Shown here in pieces: positions 16,934 to 25,572 of a stretch of 39,343 nt of DNA. Every line of letters starts with the position of its first letter. The first letter of the stretch is position 1. Source of the stretch: an uncultured Thermomicrobiales bacterium. GTDB lineage: Bacteria; Chloroflexota; Chloroflexia; Thermomicrobiales; CADCWN01. The position numbers and the translations under genes are program-made. The stretch lies in the NCBI GenBank assembly GCA_902806415.1, contig CADCWN010000341.1, forward strand, positions 1 through 39,343, written 5' to 3'. The notes under the pieces were generated by a model that saw only the letters and a program-made list of their open reading frames with translations, was not told where the DNA came from and did no database searches.

Positions 16934-17722
16934 TCACCGCCCCGCCAGCACCTCCTCGCGCCGCCAGGTCCGCGCCGCCACCACGATCAGCAGCGCGTCG
17001 AGCGCGAAGACCCCGGCGACCACCGCGACCAATCCTGCCGTGCCGACGTGCGGCAGCCGGAACGCCAGGATCGCCAGCGATCCCGTGAGGGGGGCCAGCA
17101 CCAGCCCGCTGATCTGCTGCGCGGTATTGAACGTCCGCACGCGCGACGAGACGAGGCTGCCGATCGTCGCGGTGAAGATTGCCACCCCCGGCACCAGCGC
17201 CAGCAGCGCCAGCGACAGATCGACCGGCAGCAGCCGCACCCCCGCCACCCCGATCAGCGCCAGCAGATTGATCAGGAACGTCACCTCCGCGACGATCGAG
17301 AAGAGCAGCGCGGGCAGGACCGCCGCCAGGATCTTCCCGCCGAAGATCGCGCCATTCGACGCGGGCGAGGCCAGCAACGGTGCCAAACTCCCCATCTCCT
17401 TCTCCCCCGCGAACTGCCCGCAGGCAATCCCCACCGCGCCCGAGGTCGGGGCGAGCCCCAGCAGCAGGAAGTAGATCGCCAGCGCCTGCCCGAGCGCCCG
17501 CCCCTCCCCCGGCGCGCTCGCCGCCACCTGGAACCGCACCACCGTCTGCACGATCAGGATCGGCAGCCCGATCGAGAAGAGCAGATTGATCGCGATCGTC
17601 ATCCGGTCGCGCAGCGACTCGACCGCCGCGCGCCGCGCGATCAGCCACAGCGTCCGCAACTCGCCCGCTCGATGAATCCCTTGAACCCTTGGGGATATGT
17701 CGTATTGCCGCTCCGGCACCAT
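16934..17722 (-). CDS. ABC-2 type exporter permease (NatB-like)
   Basis: A 262-residue membrane protein with about six hydrophobic segments. The cytoplasmic loop FAGEKEMGSLAPLLASPASNGAI is the marker of ABC-2/NatB-type permeases. It probably forms an exporter with the ATPase encoded upstream on the same strand (18066-18995); the substrate is unknown (sodium, antibiotic or lipid). The ATG at 17722 has GAGG a few bases upstream. The two partner genes are separated by 343 bp that contain an M element, unusual for such a pair. Confidence 0.85.
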   Translation of the reverse strand: MVPERQYDISPRVQGIHRAGELRTLWLIARRAAVESLRDRMTIAINLLFSIGLPILIVQTVVRFQVAASAPGEGRALGQALAIYFLLLGLAPTSGAVGIACGQFAGEKEMGSLAPLLASPASNGAIFGGKILAAVLPALLFSIVAEVTFLINLLALIGVAGVRLLPVDLSLALLALVPGVAIFTATIGSLVSSRVRTFNTAQQISGLVLAPLTGSLAILAFRLPHVGTAGLVAVVAGVFALDALLIVVAARTWRREEVLAGR

Positions 17723-17853
17723 TGTCGCCTCGCAGTTGTCAGTCCTCGATCATCGATGAGGGGCGGTACAGGGGCCTCGGAGACACAGAGAGGACAAGGA
17801 GTGGGAATGGTCGGGGACGGCGCGCGCCTCGGGTAATGGCAATGTGGTCGGAT

Positions 17854-17945
17854 GTAGGGGCGTATTGCATACGCCCAACCCACGCCGGAATTTCTGTAGA
17901 GGTAGGTGGGAGGCCAACGTGCGGGCGTATGCAATACGCCCCTAC
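17854..17945. repeat. palindromic repeat element, family M, copy 6
   Basis: Perfect arms 17854-17876 and 17923-17945, extended outward by GGTCGGAT/ATCCGACC. The core is in the opposite orientation to copies 2 and 3. It lies between the ABC ATPase and permease genes. Confidence 0.87.
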
Positions 17946-18026
17946 ATCCGACCGCGATGCAATCCTCCCAGCGCGGTGGTATCCTCCGCCTCCCGCTCCT
18001 CCGCGTCCCCGCTCCCCCACCCCCAC

Positions 18027-18069
18027 TCGGCACTTCCCACTTCGTCACTCGCCACTCGCCACTCGTCAC
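18027..18069. repeat. heptad array at the 3' end of the ABC ATPase gene
   Basis: CACTCGCCACTCGTCACTCG units overlap the ATPase stop codon region. No matching left arm is seen before 17854. Confidence 0.6.
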
Positions 18070-18995
18070 TCGTTCAACGCCGCCGCATAGACCTCCTCCA
18101 GCGTCCGCGTCGCGCAAGTCACCGTCACGATCGCCGCCCCCACTGTGGTTAGCCGCGCGATCGCCAGCGGATTCGTCTCGCGCGGTCGCGCCGTCCGGTA
18201 CTCGATCAGCGACGACATACCGTCGCCGAGCGGTGCCGCGAACGTCGCGCCCGGCAACCCATCCAGCGCCGCCCGCGCGCCCGGATGGGGCGCTGCCAAC
18301 TCGATCCGCACCAGCGTGTCCGTCGTCGCCGCCGCCCGCAGCGCCGCCGGGGCGTCCGACGCCACGATCCGCCCGCGCCGCACGATCGCCACCTCATCGG
18401 CCAGCCGCTCGGCCTCATCGAGATCGTGCGTGCAGAGGATGATCGCCCGGTTCGCCGCCTTCAGCCCGACGATCAGTTCGCGCACCGCCCGCGCCCCCAG
18501 CGGGTCCAGGCCGCTCGTCGGCTCGTCGAGGAACAGCGCCGCCGGCTCGTGCAACAACGCGCGGGCCAGCGCCACCTTCTGCTTCATCCCTTTCGAGAAC
18601 CCCGCCAGTCGCCCCTGCCAATGCTCCCCAAGCTCGAAGAAATCGATCAGCTCGGCGATCCGTCGCGCGCGGGTGGCGGGTTCGATCCCATAAATCCCGC
18701 CGAAGAAGTCGAGGTAGTCCGGCAGCGTCATCTGCTCGTAGAGCCCCGGCAGATCGGTCACCAGCCCGACGCGCGCCCGCACCCCCGCCGGATCGCGGCG
18801 CACGTCGCACCCCGCGACCGTCGCCGCGCCGTCACTCGGGGCCAGCAGCCCGGCCAGCATCCGCACCGTCGTCGTCTTACCCGCGCCGTTCGGTCCCAGC
18901 AGCGCCAGGATCGCCCCATCCGGCACCCGCAGCGAGACCCCCTCCACCGCCACGAACTGGCCGAACCGGCGCGTCAGCCCCCGCGCCTCGATCAT
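18066..18995 (-). CDS. ABC exporter ATP-binding protein (NatA-like)
   Basis: A 309-residue ATPase. Walker A LLGPNGAGKTT (about 33-41), signature LAGFSKGMKQKVALARALL, Walker B AALFLDEPTSGLDP and the His switch ILCTHDL are all present. The C-terminal extension of about 90 residues is typical of NatA/CcmA-like drug or sodium exporters. It should energise the NatB-like permease encoded downstream. The ATG at 18995 starts directly with the conserved MIEARGLTRRFG. Confidence 0.93.
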   Translation of the reverse strand: MIEARGLTRRFGQFVAVEGVSLRVPDGAILALLGPNGAGKTTTVRMLAGLLAPSDGAATVAGCDVRRDPAGVRARVGLVTDLPGLYEQMTLPDYLDFFGGIYGIEPATRARRIAELIDFFELGEHWQGRLAGFSKGMKQKVALARALLHEPAALFLDEPTSGLDPLGARAVRELIVGLKAANRAIILCTHDLDEAERLADEVAIVRRGRIVASDAPAALRAAATTDTLVRIELAAPHPGARAALDGLPGATFAAPLGDGMSSLIEYRTARPRETNPLAIARLTTVGAAIVTVTCATRTLEEVYAAALNE

Positions 18996-19308
18996 CGCCG
19001 CCGCCTCCCCGCGTCATCCCGCCCGCCAATCGGCCGGTCACCCCCATATACTCAGTTCGGTCGCGCCCGGTTCCACATTCCACCGGACGGATCGAGCCGC
19101 CGCACGGGCGACCGCCCCAAACGAGTGTGCCACCTGTCGCAACGGACAAGCCGCCGCTGGCCGAAGACGCCGCCCCGCCCTGGCGTACCGCCCGGGGTCT
19201 GCCGACGCATGGATACGCTACACTGATCGCGGGGAATGGTTTTCAAGCGCCGGGGACAACCGCCCGCCGCCCGATCAATTCACGGTATTGCTTCAGAAAG
19301 GACGCCCG

Positions 19309-19875
19309 ATGCCAGCAGAAAAACTCCGGCTTGCCATCATCCTTGGCAGCGTGCGTGAGGGCCGCTTCGGGCCGACCGTGGCGAACTGGTTCAATGGGCA
19401 GGCCGCCGCGCGCGACGATTTCGAGGTCGACTTAATCGACCTCGCCGATTTCGCCTTCCCGCCCGCCATGACCAGGGACGCCGACGTGCAGACCTTCACC
19501 GCGCGGATCGGGGCCGCCGATGCGTTCGTCGTCGTCACCCCCGAGTACAACCACAGCTATCCCGGCCCGCTGAAGACCGCCCTGGATAGTGTCGGGCAGG
19601 AATGGCGCGGCAAGGCGGTCGGCTTCGTCTCCTACGGCGGCATCTCCGGCGGCCTGCGCGCGGTGGAGCCGCTGCGGGTCGTCTTCGCCGAACTCCACGC
19701 CGCCACCATCCGCGAGACGGTCAGCTTCCACGGCGCGCGCGGCCAGTTCGACGCGGCGGGCAACCCCGTCAACGCTGATGCCGTCAACACCGCCACCACC
19801 GTCCTGCTGAACCGACTCGCCTGGTGGGCGCGCGCCCTCCGCGCCGCGCGCGACGAGCGGCCCTACGGGGAATAG
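19309..19875 (+). CDS. NADPH-dependent FMN reductase family protein
   Basis: A 188-residue flavodoxin-fold protein. The FMN phosphate loop is ILGSVREGRFGPTVANW and the second flavin motif is VVVTPEYNHSYPGPLKTALD; KAVGFVSYGGISGG completes the site. Members reduce FMN, quinones, azo dyes or chromate. The ATG at 19309 follows AGAAAGGA by six bases. The TAG stop is the first three bases of hairpin H3, and the convergent secreted-protein gene ends in the other arm. Confidence 0.92.
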   Translation: MPAEKLRLAIILGSVREGRFGPTVANWFNGQAAARDDFEVDLIDLADFAFPPAMTRDADVQTFTARIGAADAFVVVTPEYNHSYPGPLKTALDSVGQEWRGKAVGFVSYGGISGGLRAVEPLRVVFAELHAATIRETVSFHGARGQFDAAGNPVNADAVNTATTVLLNRLAWWARALRAARDERPYGE

Positions 19876-19979
19876 TCGTCAGTCGTCGGTCGTCAGTCGT
19901 CAGGGGTTCGCGGCAAGGCAGAAACATTGAGGCAGCACCGCGCCACTACTGACTACTGACGACCGACGACTGACGACTA
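19873..19979. repeat. heptad-array hairpin H3 filling a convergent gene junction
   Basis: Left arm 19873-19903 and right arm 19949-19979 pair over 31 bp with one mismatch; a variant GGTCGTC unit is mirrored. Each arm supplies the TAG stop of one of the two convergent genes, so the whole intergenic space is the hairpin. A likely bidirectional transcript end. Confidence 0.88.
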
Positions 19980-21060
19980 CCTCCCCGGCACCACGCCCGC
20001 CGCCACCGCCTCGATCTGCGCGCGCACCGCGTCGTCCGTCGGCTCCAGGAAGCCGTTGGCGTTGAACGAGCGCCCGTTCGCCAGGAAGAAGATCCGGTCG
20101 ATCTCCTCCGGCACGGGGCGACCATCCGGCGTATCGGTCCGGTTGTGGATAAACCGCAGCCGGTAGGCCGCGTGGGGGCCGACGCGCACCCACGCCAGGC
20201 AGAGCACGAAGCGGCCGTTCGTCGCCACCGGCTCCTGCACCTGGCTCAGGATCTGATCCTTGTACTCGTCGATCTGCCGCCCCGGCGCCTCCGCGACCGC
20301 CAGCGTCACCCCGGCACCGGAGGCTGCCACCACGCTCACATTGCCGTCGGCCTCGGTCCGCGCGCTCCAGCCGTCCGGGAATTGCGCCGTGAACCGCCCC
20401 TGCGGGTCGCGGTAGGTCTGCCCCCCGGCGAACGGCGCGGGCAGCGGGCCGCAACCCGGCAGCGGCGACCGCCCGGCGAGGATCTGCCGCCCGAACTGGC
20501 CGAGCAGGATGCCGCTCGACGCGGGGTTCTCCGGGTGGCGCTCGAAGCGCGCGCTCGGTGTACTGCACGCTGTACGGCCTGCCATCCAGCATTTCGACCG
20601 ACTCCGCGCTGATCGGGAACCCGAACTGCGCCAGCCCGCCGTGCCGCTCCCAGAAGGCCATGAAATCGGGGGCCATGTTGTGCCCCGTCTCCTGGAAGAA
20701 GCGGTGGTCCGCCTTGGGGGCCGTCGGCGGATCGGCGGCCCGCATCGCCCGCCCGAACTGGCCGAGCAGCACGTCATTCGGCGGGGCATTCTCCGGGTGA
20801 TACTCCAGCCGGACCCGCTCGAACCACTGCACCAGATAGAGCTTGCCGTCGTCCAACCGCTCGGTCCGCTCCTCGGTCAGCGGGAAGCCGTTGATCGCCA
20901 ACCCGCCGTGCGCGTTCCAATAGTCGAGGAACCGCCCCGCGATACACTGCCCGGTCTCCGCGAAACATTGCTCCGCCGCCGCCGCCGGGCGCGCGTCCAG
21001 GCCCCACCACGGCAGGGCCATCAGGGCCGTCAGGGTTGCCAGCACGATCCGTCGTCGCAT
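19977..21060 (-). pseudogene. secreted repeat protein (ETG..GGL..FG repeats), frameshifted
   Basis: A signal peptide (MRRRIVLATLTALMALPWWG to ARPAAAA) leads to two ~75-residue repeats, CFAETGQCIAGRFLDYWNAH and RFFQETGHNMAPDFMAFWER, each followed by GGL...FG.P and ...EYHPEN/ERHPEN...LLGQFGR. This repeat type is common in Chloroflexota exported proteins and recalls LGFP repeats. A C-terminal domain (FTAQFPDGWSARTE onward) resembles PsbP-like folds. The frame breaks near 20546-20555 inside a GCGCGC run, within the second repeat; one base less or two more restores it. The ATG at 21060 follows AAGGGAG. Function unknown; real decay and sequence error cannot be told apart. Confidence 0.75.
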
Positions 21061-21368
21061 TTTCACTCCCTTCGCTCGGGCGATAAAAACCGCGCGCAGT
21101 GGCCTCCCTCCACGGGCATGGGGCTCCTCCCCGTCGGCCATCGGCTATCCGGGCATCCGCGCGACCCCGCCGCGACGCCCCGCCGTGCCAACGACTATAG
21201 CGAGCGCTCCTCGGCGAAAACAGATACCATTAGTCCTATCGCGGTCCTATGTACGTTCATGAAACCTCCCCCATCCGACCCCTGACCCGCCCGCCACGTA
21301 TCGCTCGTACTCACCCGTCACCCGTCACGCGTCACGCGTCACTCGCCCGACTTTCTCTACTTTTCGGT

Positions 21369-21397
21369 TTGACAAAGCGGCGGGGGTTAGGTACGAT
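21369..21397 (+). promoter_or_regulatory. sigma70-type promoter for the Fe-S carrier gene
   Basis: TTGACA (21369-21374), 17-bp spacer, TACGAT (21392-21397). The expected start near 21404 gives a leader of about 113 nt to the ATG at 21517. Confidence 0.7.
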
Positions 21398-21516
21398 AGT
21401 GGTACCGTCGCGCGTTGGCGCGGCGACGAGCAGACAAGCGAGGAAGACGACGCGGAGACGACGGCCCGCCCGTCGCCCACCGTCCCCCGGCTTCCGACAG
21501 CGAGTGAGGAACGCCA

Positions 21517-21870
21517 ATGATCACGATGACCGACTCGGCACGAGATGCCCTCAAGCGCTTCATGGTCGATGAGGGCCCGGAGGTCGGGCTGCGCGTCTAT
21601 ATCACCCCCGGCGGCTGCTCCGGGTTCTCCTACGGGATGGTCCTGGAAGAGCAGTACGACGATGCCGACGAGATCTTCGAGCAGGAGGGCGTGCGCGTGG
21701 TCGTGGATCGCTTCTCCTCCTCGATGCTCGATGGCGCGGAGATCGATTATGTCGAGAGCCTGATGGGCGCGGGCTTCTCCGTCAGCAACCCGAACGCCGT
21801 CACCACCTGCGGCTGCGGCCACTCCTTCCGCACCTCCGACAGCGCCGGCTCCGCCCAGAGCTGCCACTAA
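21517..21870 (+). CDS. A-type iron-sulfur cluster carrier (IscA/ErpA/HesB family)
   Basis: A 117-residue cytoplasmic protein that carries Fe-S clusters to target enzymes. The three conserved cysteines are seen: PGGCSGFSY (first) and TTCGCGHSF (second and third). The start MITMTDSARDALKRFM and the body match the family over its whole length; the Ser-rich tail ending in CH is an extra. The ATG at 21517 follows GTGAGGA; a second ATG at 21526 is possible. It stands alone, with its own promoter and a hairpin terminator at 22049. No suf or isc genes are nearby. Confidence 0.95.
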   Translation: MITMTDSARDALKRFMVDEGPEVGLRVYITPGGCSGFSYGMVLEEQYDDADEIFEQEGVRVVVDRFSSSMLDGAEIDYVESLMGAGFSVSNPNAVTTCGCGHSFRTSDSAGSAQSCH

Positions 21871-21935
21871 GCGCCGCGCTTTGCAATCGGTCGTCGGGTT
21901 GTGCGGATGGAGAGGACCTCTCCCCGCCGCTGCGG

Positions 21936-21968
21936 CCCTAACCCTCCCCGACGCGGGGAGGGTTAGGG
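21936..21968. repeat. perfect 15-bp hairpin, 3-nt loop
   Basis: CCCTAACCCTCCCCG / ACG / CGGGGAGGGTTAGGG. No T tract follows. A weaker relative (ACCCTCCC...GGGAGGGT) lies at 22129-22150. Confidence 0.7.
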
Positions 21969-22048
21969 CCGAGAGCCAACTTGACGGTCGATGATGCAGC
22001 AGGCCACTAAGCGCCGCGCGCCGCGAGAACACCACCGCAAACAAAGCG

Positions 22049-22078
22049 AGAGCGCCGGGGCAGATGCCCCGGCGCTCT
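22049..22078. terminator. intrinsic terminator-like hairpin after the Fe-S carrier gene
   Basis: A 13-bp perfect stem AGAGCGCCGGGGC / GCCCCGGCGCTCT with an AGAT loop, followed by a short TTCCTAAT tract and preceded by an A-rich ACAAAG. It could end transcription from either side, between the Fe-S carrier and the MFS gene. Confidence 0.6.
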
Positions 22079-22231
22079 TCCTAATCTCAGTGCTGAATTT
22101 CGCGCTCTCCTACCAAGTTGCAAGCCCCACCCTCCCTTGTAGGGGAGGGTCGCCGCCGGGCATTGTCCTGACTTGCAGCAGGATGAATCCGGTTCATCTG
22201 GAGCGGCGGGGAGAGGTCCGTCACCCCACGC

Positions 22232-23524
22232 TCACACGATCCTCTCCCGTGCCGTCGCGCCCCCCGCCCCCGCGACGGTCGCACCTCCGGGCCGATGATC
22301 CGCGAATAGCACCGCCACCGCCCCGAGGGCCGAGCCGACCGTCAGCGCCCAGAGCGCCGGGCCGTAGCCGCCGTTCAGGGTATAGAGCAATCCCGCCCCG
22401 ACCGGCGCGAGCGCGCGGCTGCCGGTCAGGAAGAGCGACAGGACGCTGCTGATCCGCCCATAGTGCTCCGGGCCGTAGAAGTCCGCGATCAGCGCCGCCC
22501 GCGCCGGGGTGATCGCGCCGAACCCCGCCCCGAAGAGGACGACGAAGGCGAGGACGCCCGCTCGCGAATCGACCGTGAGCAGCACCACGAGCGCGATCGT
22601 CTGGAGGGCGAAGATCCCGGCGGTCACCCAGCGGCGCGGCACCCACCCGCCCAGCGGCGTGAAGACGAGCCGCCCCGGCAGCCCCATGATCCCGATCAGC
22701 CCCGTCGCCCAGGCCGCGAAGCCGGGGTCATAGCCCCGCCCGATCAGGTACGGGATGAGGTGGACGAAAACCGCCCCGGTCGCCAGGGTCGCCAGGAAGA
22801 AGGCGACGGCCAGGAACCAGAAGGCCGGGCCGCGCAGCGCCTCCCCCACGGTCGTGCTCCGCTCCGCCGCACCGGGCGTCGCGGGCGCGGTGGGGTCGGT
22901 CGGCGCGGCCGCCGCGCCGTCGGGCAGCAGGCCCAGGTCGGCGGGGTGCCGCCGCAGCAGCAGGGCGTGGATCGGCAGCGTCCCGACCGCCAGGATCGCG
23001 GCGAGGCTGACCAGCGCCCCCCGCCAGCCCTGGACGCGCACGAGCCAGGCGATCAGGGGGATGTAGATCACCGAGGCGAAGCCGCCGATGAACGTCAGCA
23101 GGGTCAGCGCGCGGCCCCGACCCCGCCGGAACCAGGTCGCCACCAGCCAGAAGGCCGGCTCGTAGAGGACCGCCGCCAGCGTCACGCCCAGCCCGATCCA
23201 GATCAGGTAGAAGGCGAGCAGACTCGTGACGCGCGACCACGCCAGCAGCAGGAGGGCGGCGGCGAGCGAGCCGCCGGTCATCAGCAGGCGCGGTCCGTGC
23301 CGGTCGAGCCAGCGCCCGACCGGCACGGCGGCCACCCCCGAGCAGGCGAGGGCCAGCGAGAAGGCCCCGGTCAGTGCCGCCGCCGACCAGCCCAACTCCG
23401 CGCCCATCGGGGCGAGGAAGACGGTGAAGCCGTAGTAGAGGATCCCCCACGACGTGACCTGCGCCAGCGCCACCGCCGAGAGCATCGGCCAGCCGTAGAA
23501 GGGGCCGACGCGGCGCTCAGCCAC
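22232..23524 (-). CDS. MFS transporter, last gene of the arsR-monooxygenase unit
   Basis: A 430-residue permease with about twelve membrane segments. The loop GRWLDRHGPRLLM (motif A type) and the second-half GPEHYGRISSVLSL support the major facilitator fold. The GTG start at 23524 overlaps the end of the monooxygenase gene by eight bases, so the two are likely translated together. The product may export the compound made by the monooxygenase, or arsenite/organoarsenicals; this is inference from context. It is not a match to ArsB or Acr3, and no GAPDH gene of the ArsJ type is adjacent. Confidence 0.85.
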   Translation of the reverse strand: MAERRVGPFYGWPMLSAVALAQVTSWGILYYGFTVFLAPMGAELGWSAAALTGAFSLALACSGVAAVPVGRWLDRHGPRLLMTGGSLAAALLLLAWSRVTSLLAFYLIWIGLGVTLAAVLYEPAFWLVATWFRRGRGRALTLLTFIGGFASVIYIPLIAWLVRVQGWRGALVSLAAILAVGTLPIHALLLRRHPADLGLLPDGAAAAPTDPTAPATPGAAERSTTVGEALRGPAFWFLAVAFFLATLATGAVFVHLIPYLIGRGYDPGFAAWATGLIGIMGLPGRLVFTPLGGWVPRRWVTAGIFALQTIALVVLLTVDSRAGVLAFVVLFGAGFGAITPARAALIADFYGPEHYGRISSVLSLFLTGSRALAPVGAGLLYTLNGGYGPALWALTVGSALGAVAVLFADHRPGGATVAGAGGATARERIV

Positions 23525-25112
23525 AACAGCCGCCGCCCCGCGCCCCCGCGCCGGTGCCGGCGCTCGCCAGTGCCGGGACGCCGCAACTGTTCGCTGACCC
23601 CGCCGCCAGCGGCAGCGCCACCAGGCCGCGCGGCGCGACCGGCGCGCCGCAGCAGCCGTCCCCGTCGCCCGCGCCCCGGTCGGTCGAGCAGACGCCGGTC
23701 TCCGGCAGGACCAGTTCGACCTCGCGCGCCGCCGCCCGGTCGCCCGCCAGCGCGGCGGCGATCGAGCGCACCTGCTCGTAGCCGGTCAGCATCAGGAAGG
23801 TCGGCGCGCGCCCGTAACTCTTCATCCCGGCGATGAAGAAGTCGTGCTCGGGGTGCTTGAGCTCGAACGCGCCGTGCGGGCGCACCGTGCCGCAACTGTG
23901 GAGATTCGGGTCGATCAGCGGGGCGAGGATCGTCGGGCTCTCGACCGCCGGATCGAGGTCCAGCCGCAACTCGCGCAGCGGCGTCAGGTCGGGCCGGAAG
24001 CCGGTCGCCGCGACGATCCGATCGACCGGCGGCAAGATTTCGTCGTCGCCGATGGTCGTCACGCCCTGCGGCCCGCTGTGCAGCCGCGCCACCTTGAAGC
24101 CGGTGACGAGGCGCAGGGTGCCGCGCTCGACGAGGCCGCGCACCCGCAGGCCCAGCTTGCCGCGCTCCGCCAGGGCATCGTTCTCGCCGCCGCCGAAGAC
24201 CTGGCCGAGGGTGCGTCGCCGCACCGCCCAGATCAACTCGCCGCGCCCCTCCTCCTCGATCAGCGTGGCGAGGTCGAGGACCGCGTTGAACGCCGAGTGC
24301 CCGCTGCCGACGACCAGGGTCCGCCGCCCGGCGTACTCCGCCCGCGCCGCGCCCAGCACATCGGGGATCCCGTAGTGGATGCGGTCGGCGGCGGCGCGCT
24401 CGCCGGGCGCGGGGAGGCCGTTCGCCCCGAGCGGGTTCGGTGCCCCCCAGGTGCCGGAGGCGTCGATGACCGCCCGCGCCAGCAACACCTCTTCCTCGCC
24501 GTCCTCCTTGGCGACGTGCAGGACGAACGGGGCCTCCTCGCGCCCGTCGGTCTTCATCTTGTCGAAGCCCCGCCGCGCCACCGCAGTCACCCGCGCACCG
24601 AGCCGGATATGCGGGCGCAGTTGCGGCGTCGCGGCGAGCGGCGCGAGGTAGCTGTCGATCAGCTCGTGGCCGGTCGGGTAGCCGTCGGGATCGGGCGACA
24701 CCCAGCCGGTCGCCGCCAGCAGCCGCTCCGAAGCCGGATCGATCGCGTAGCGCCAGGGCGAGAAGAGCCGCACATGCCCCCACGCGCGGATACTCGCCCC
24801 GACCGCCGCGCCCGCCTCCAGCACCAGCGGCGTCTCCCCGCGCGCCAGGAGGTGCGCCGCCGCCGCCAGCCCCACCGGCCCCGCCCCGATGATCGCCACC
24901 GGCAACCTCTCGCCATGGACCAGCGCCACCCCGCTCGTCGCGCTCATCTCGTTCAGGGCCTCGCCGCCGCCGCAGCAATCGCCCGCGCAGCAGCCCGTGG
25001 CGGCGCGCACCTCCGCCACCACGGCGGTCGTATCGCAGCACGCGCTCCCGCAGCCGCAGTCACTCTCCGCCGCGCCCGCTTGCCGCGCCCGTCCCGTGCT
25101 GGTGTCGGCCAT
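23517..25112 (-). CDS. flavin-dependent monooxygenase, ArsO-like, with cysteine-rich tails
   Basis: A 531-residue FAD/NAD(P)H enzyme. The FAD-binding motif is IIGAGPVGLAAAAHL (about 74-88). A second Rossmann motif is LVVGSGHSAFNAVLD, and VDRIVAATGFRPDL is the usual ATG motif of flavin-containing monooxygenases. The ends are unusual: DCGCGSACCD (19-27) and GCCAGDCCGG (40-49) at the N-terminus, and GDGCCGAP, NSCGVP and GGGCCG at the C-terminus, suited to bind arsenite or another thiophilic metal. It follows arsR and precedes the MFS gene. The ATG at 25112 follows GGGAGGCG. Substrate unknown; an arsenic-linked oxidation is inferred. Confidence 0.83.
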   Translation of the reverse strand: MADTSTGRARQAGAAESDCGCGSACCDTTAVVAEVRAATGCCAGDCCGGGEALNEMSATSGVALVHGERLPVAIIGAGPVGLAAAAHLLARGETPLVLEAGAAVGASIRAWGHVRLFSPWRYAIDPASERLLAATGWVSPDPDGYPTGHELIDSYLAPLAATPQLRPHIRLGARVTAVARRGFDKMKTDGREEAPFVLHVAKEDGEEEVLLARAVIDASGTWGAPNPLGANGLPAPGERAAADRIHYGIPDVLGAARAEYAGRRTLVVGSGHSAFNAVLDLATLIEEEGRGELIWAVRRRTLGQVFGGGENDALAERGKLGLRVRGLVERGTLRLVTGFKVARLHSGPQGVTTIGDDEILPPVDRIVAATGFRPDLTPLRELRLDLDPAVESPTILAPLIDPNLHSCGTVRPHGAFELKHPEHDFFIAGMKSYGRAPTFLMLTGYEQVRSIAAALAGDRAAAREVELVLPETGVCSTDRGAGDGDGCCGAPVAPRGLVALPLAAGSANSCGVPALASAGTGAGARGGGCCG

Positions 25113-25140
25113 GACTCTCGCCTCCCTGCCCCCGTGGGGC

Positions 25141-25174
25141 GATACACACGCTGCATCGATGAATTTCAATGCAG
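25141..25174 (-). promoter_or_regulatory. possible promoter and ArsR operator before the monooxygenase gene
   Basis: Minus strand TTGAAA (25164-25169), 17-bp spacer, TGTATC (25141-25146). It overlaps CTGCATTGAAATTCATC (25158-25174), which matches a 17-nt motif upstream of arsR at 25606-25622 in 14 positions. Confidence 0.45.
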
Positions 25175-25194
25175 CGACGAAAAAAAGAGCGCCG

Positions 25195-25566
25195 CTAGCG
25201 CGGCAGCGCCGCCAGGGTCGTGCGCACCCACGCCGCCGCTCCTGGGTGCAGTTGGTAGAAGCCCCAGGTCCCCCGCCGCTCGGAGGTGACCAGCCCCGCC
25301 TCTCGCAAGACCTTGAGATGATGCGAGATCGTCGGCTGTTCGAGCGCCACGCCATCGCCGAGGTCGCAGGCGCAGACCGGCCCCGGGTGCGCCGCCAGCG
25401 TGGTGAGGATCGTCAGGCGCGTGGGGTCGCCCAGCGCCTTGAAACGCTTCGCGGCGGTCGCCGTGGCCGCCTCGGTGCGCATCGACACGGCCAACGGCGT
25501 GCAGCACGCGGCGTCGGTCCCATCCACCGGCACGGCGCGTGTTGTCGGTCGCGTCATCGTCTTCAT
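25195..25566 (-). CDS. arsR: ArsR-family arsenical repressor (first copy)
   Basis: A 123-residue winged-helix repressor. The helix-turn-helix is EQPTISHHLKVLREAGLVTSERRGTWGFYQL. The metal site is VCACDLG (Cys 65 and 67), the type-1 arsenite site of ArsR; an extra Cys pair (ACC, 21-22) lies near the N-terminus. On binding As(III) it should release DNA. It is the first gene of a unit with the monooxygenase and MFS genes. The ATG at 25566 lies about where transcription from the mapped promoter would start, so the message may be leaderless; the internal ATG at 25557 is an alternative. Confidence 0.93.
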   Translation of the reverse strand: MKTMTRPTTRAVPVDGTDAACCTPLAVSMRTEAATATAAKRFKALGDPTRLTILTTLAAHPGPVCACDLGDGVALEQPTISHHLKVLREAGLVTSERRGTWGFYQLHPGAAAWVRTTLAALPR

Positions 25567-25572
25567 ACGCCC

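Noticed and set aside
18066-18995. Missing ModC ATPase of the molybdate transporter
   Set aside because: Sequence and neighbour match NatA-type exporters, it lacks a TOBE domain, and it is on the opposite strand from modAB.
23844-25289. Plus-strand frame opposite the monooxygenase
   Set aside because: Antisense frame caused by GC codon bias; the minus strand has the FAD motifs and ribosome site.
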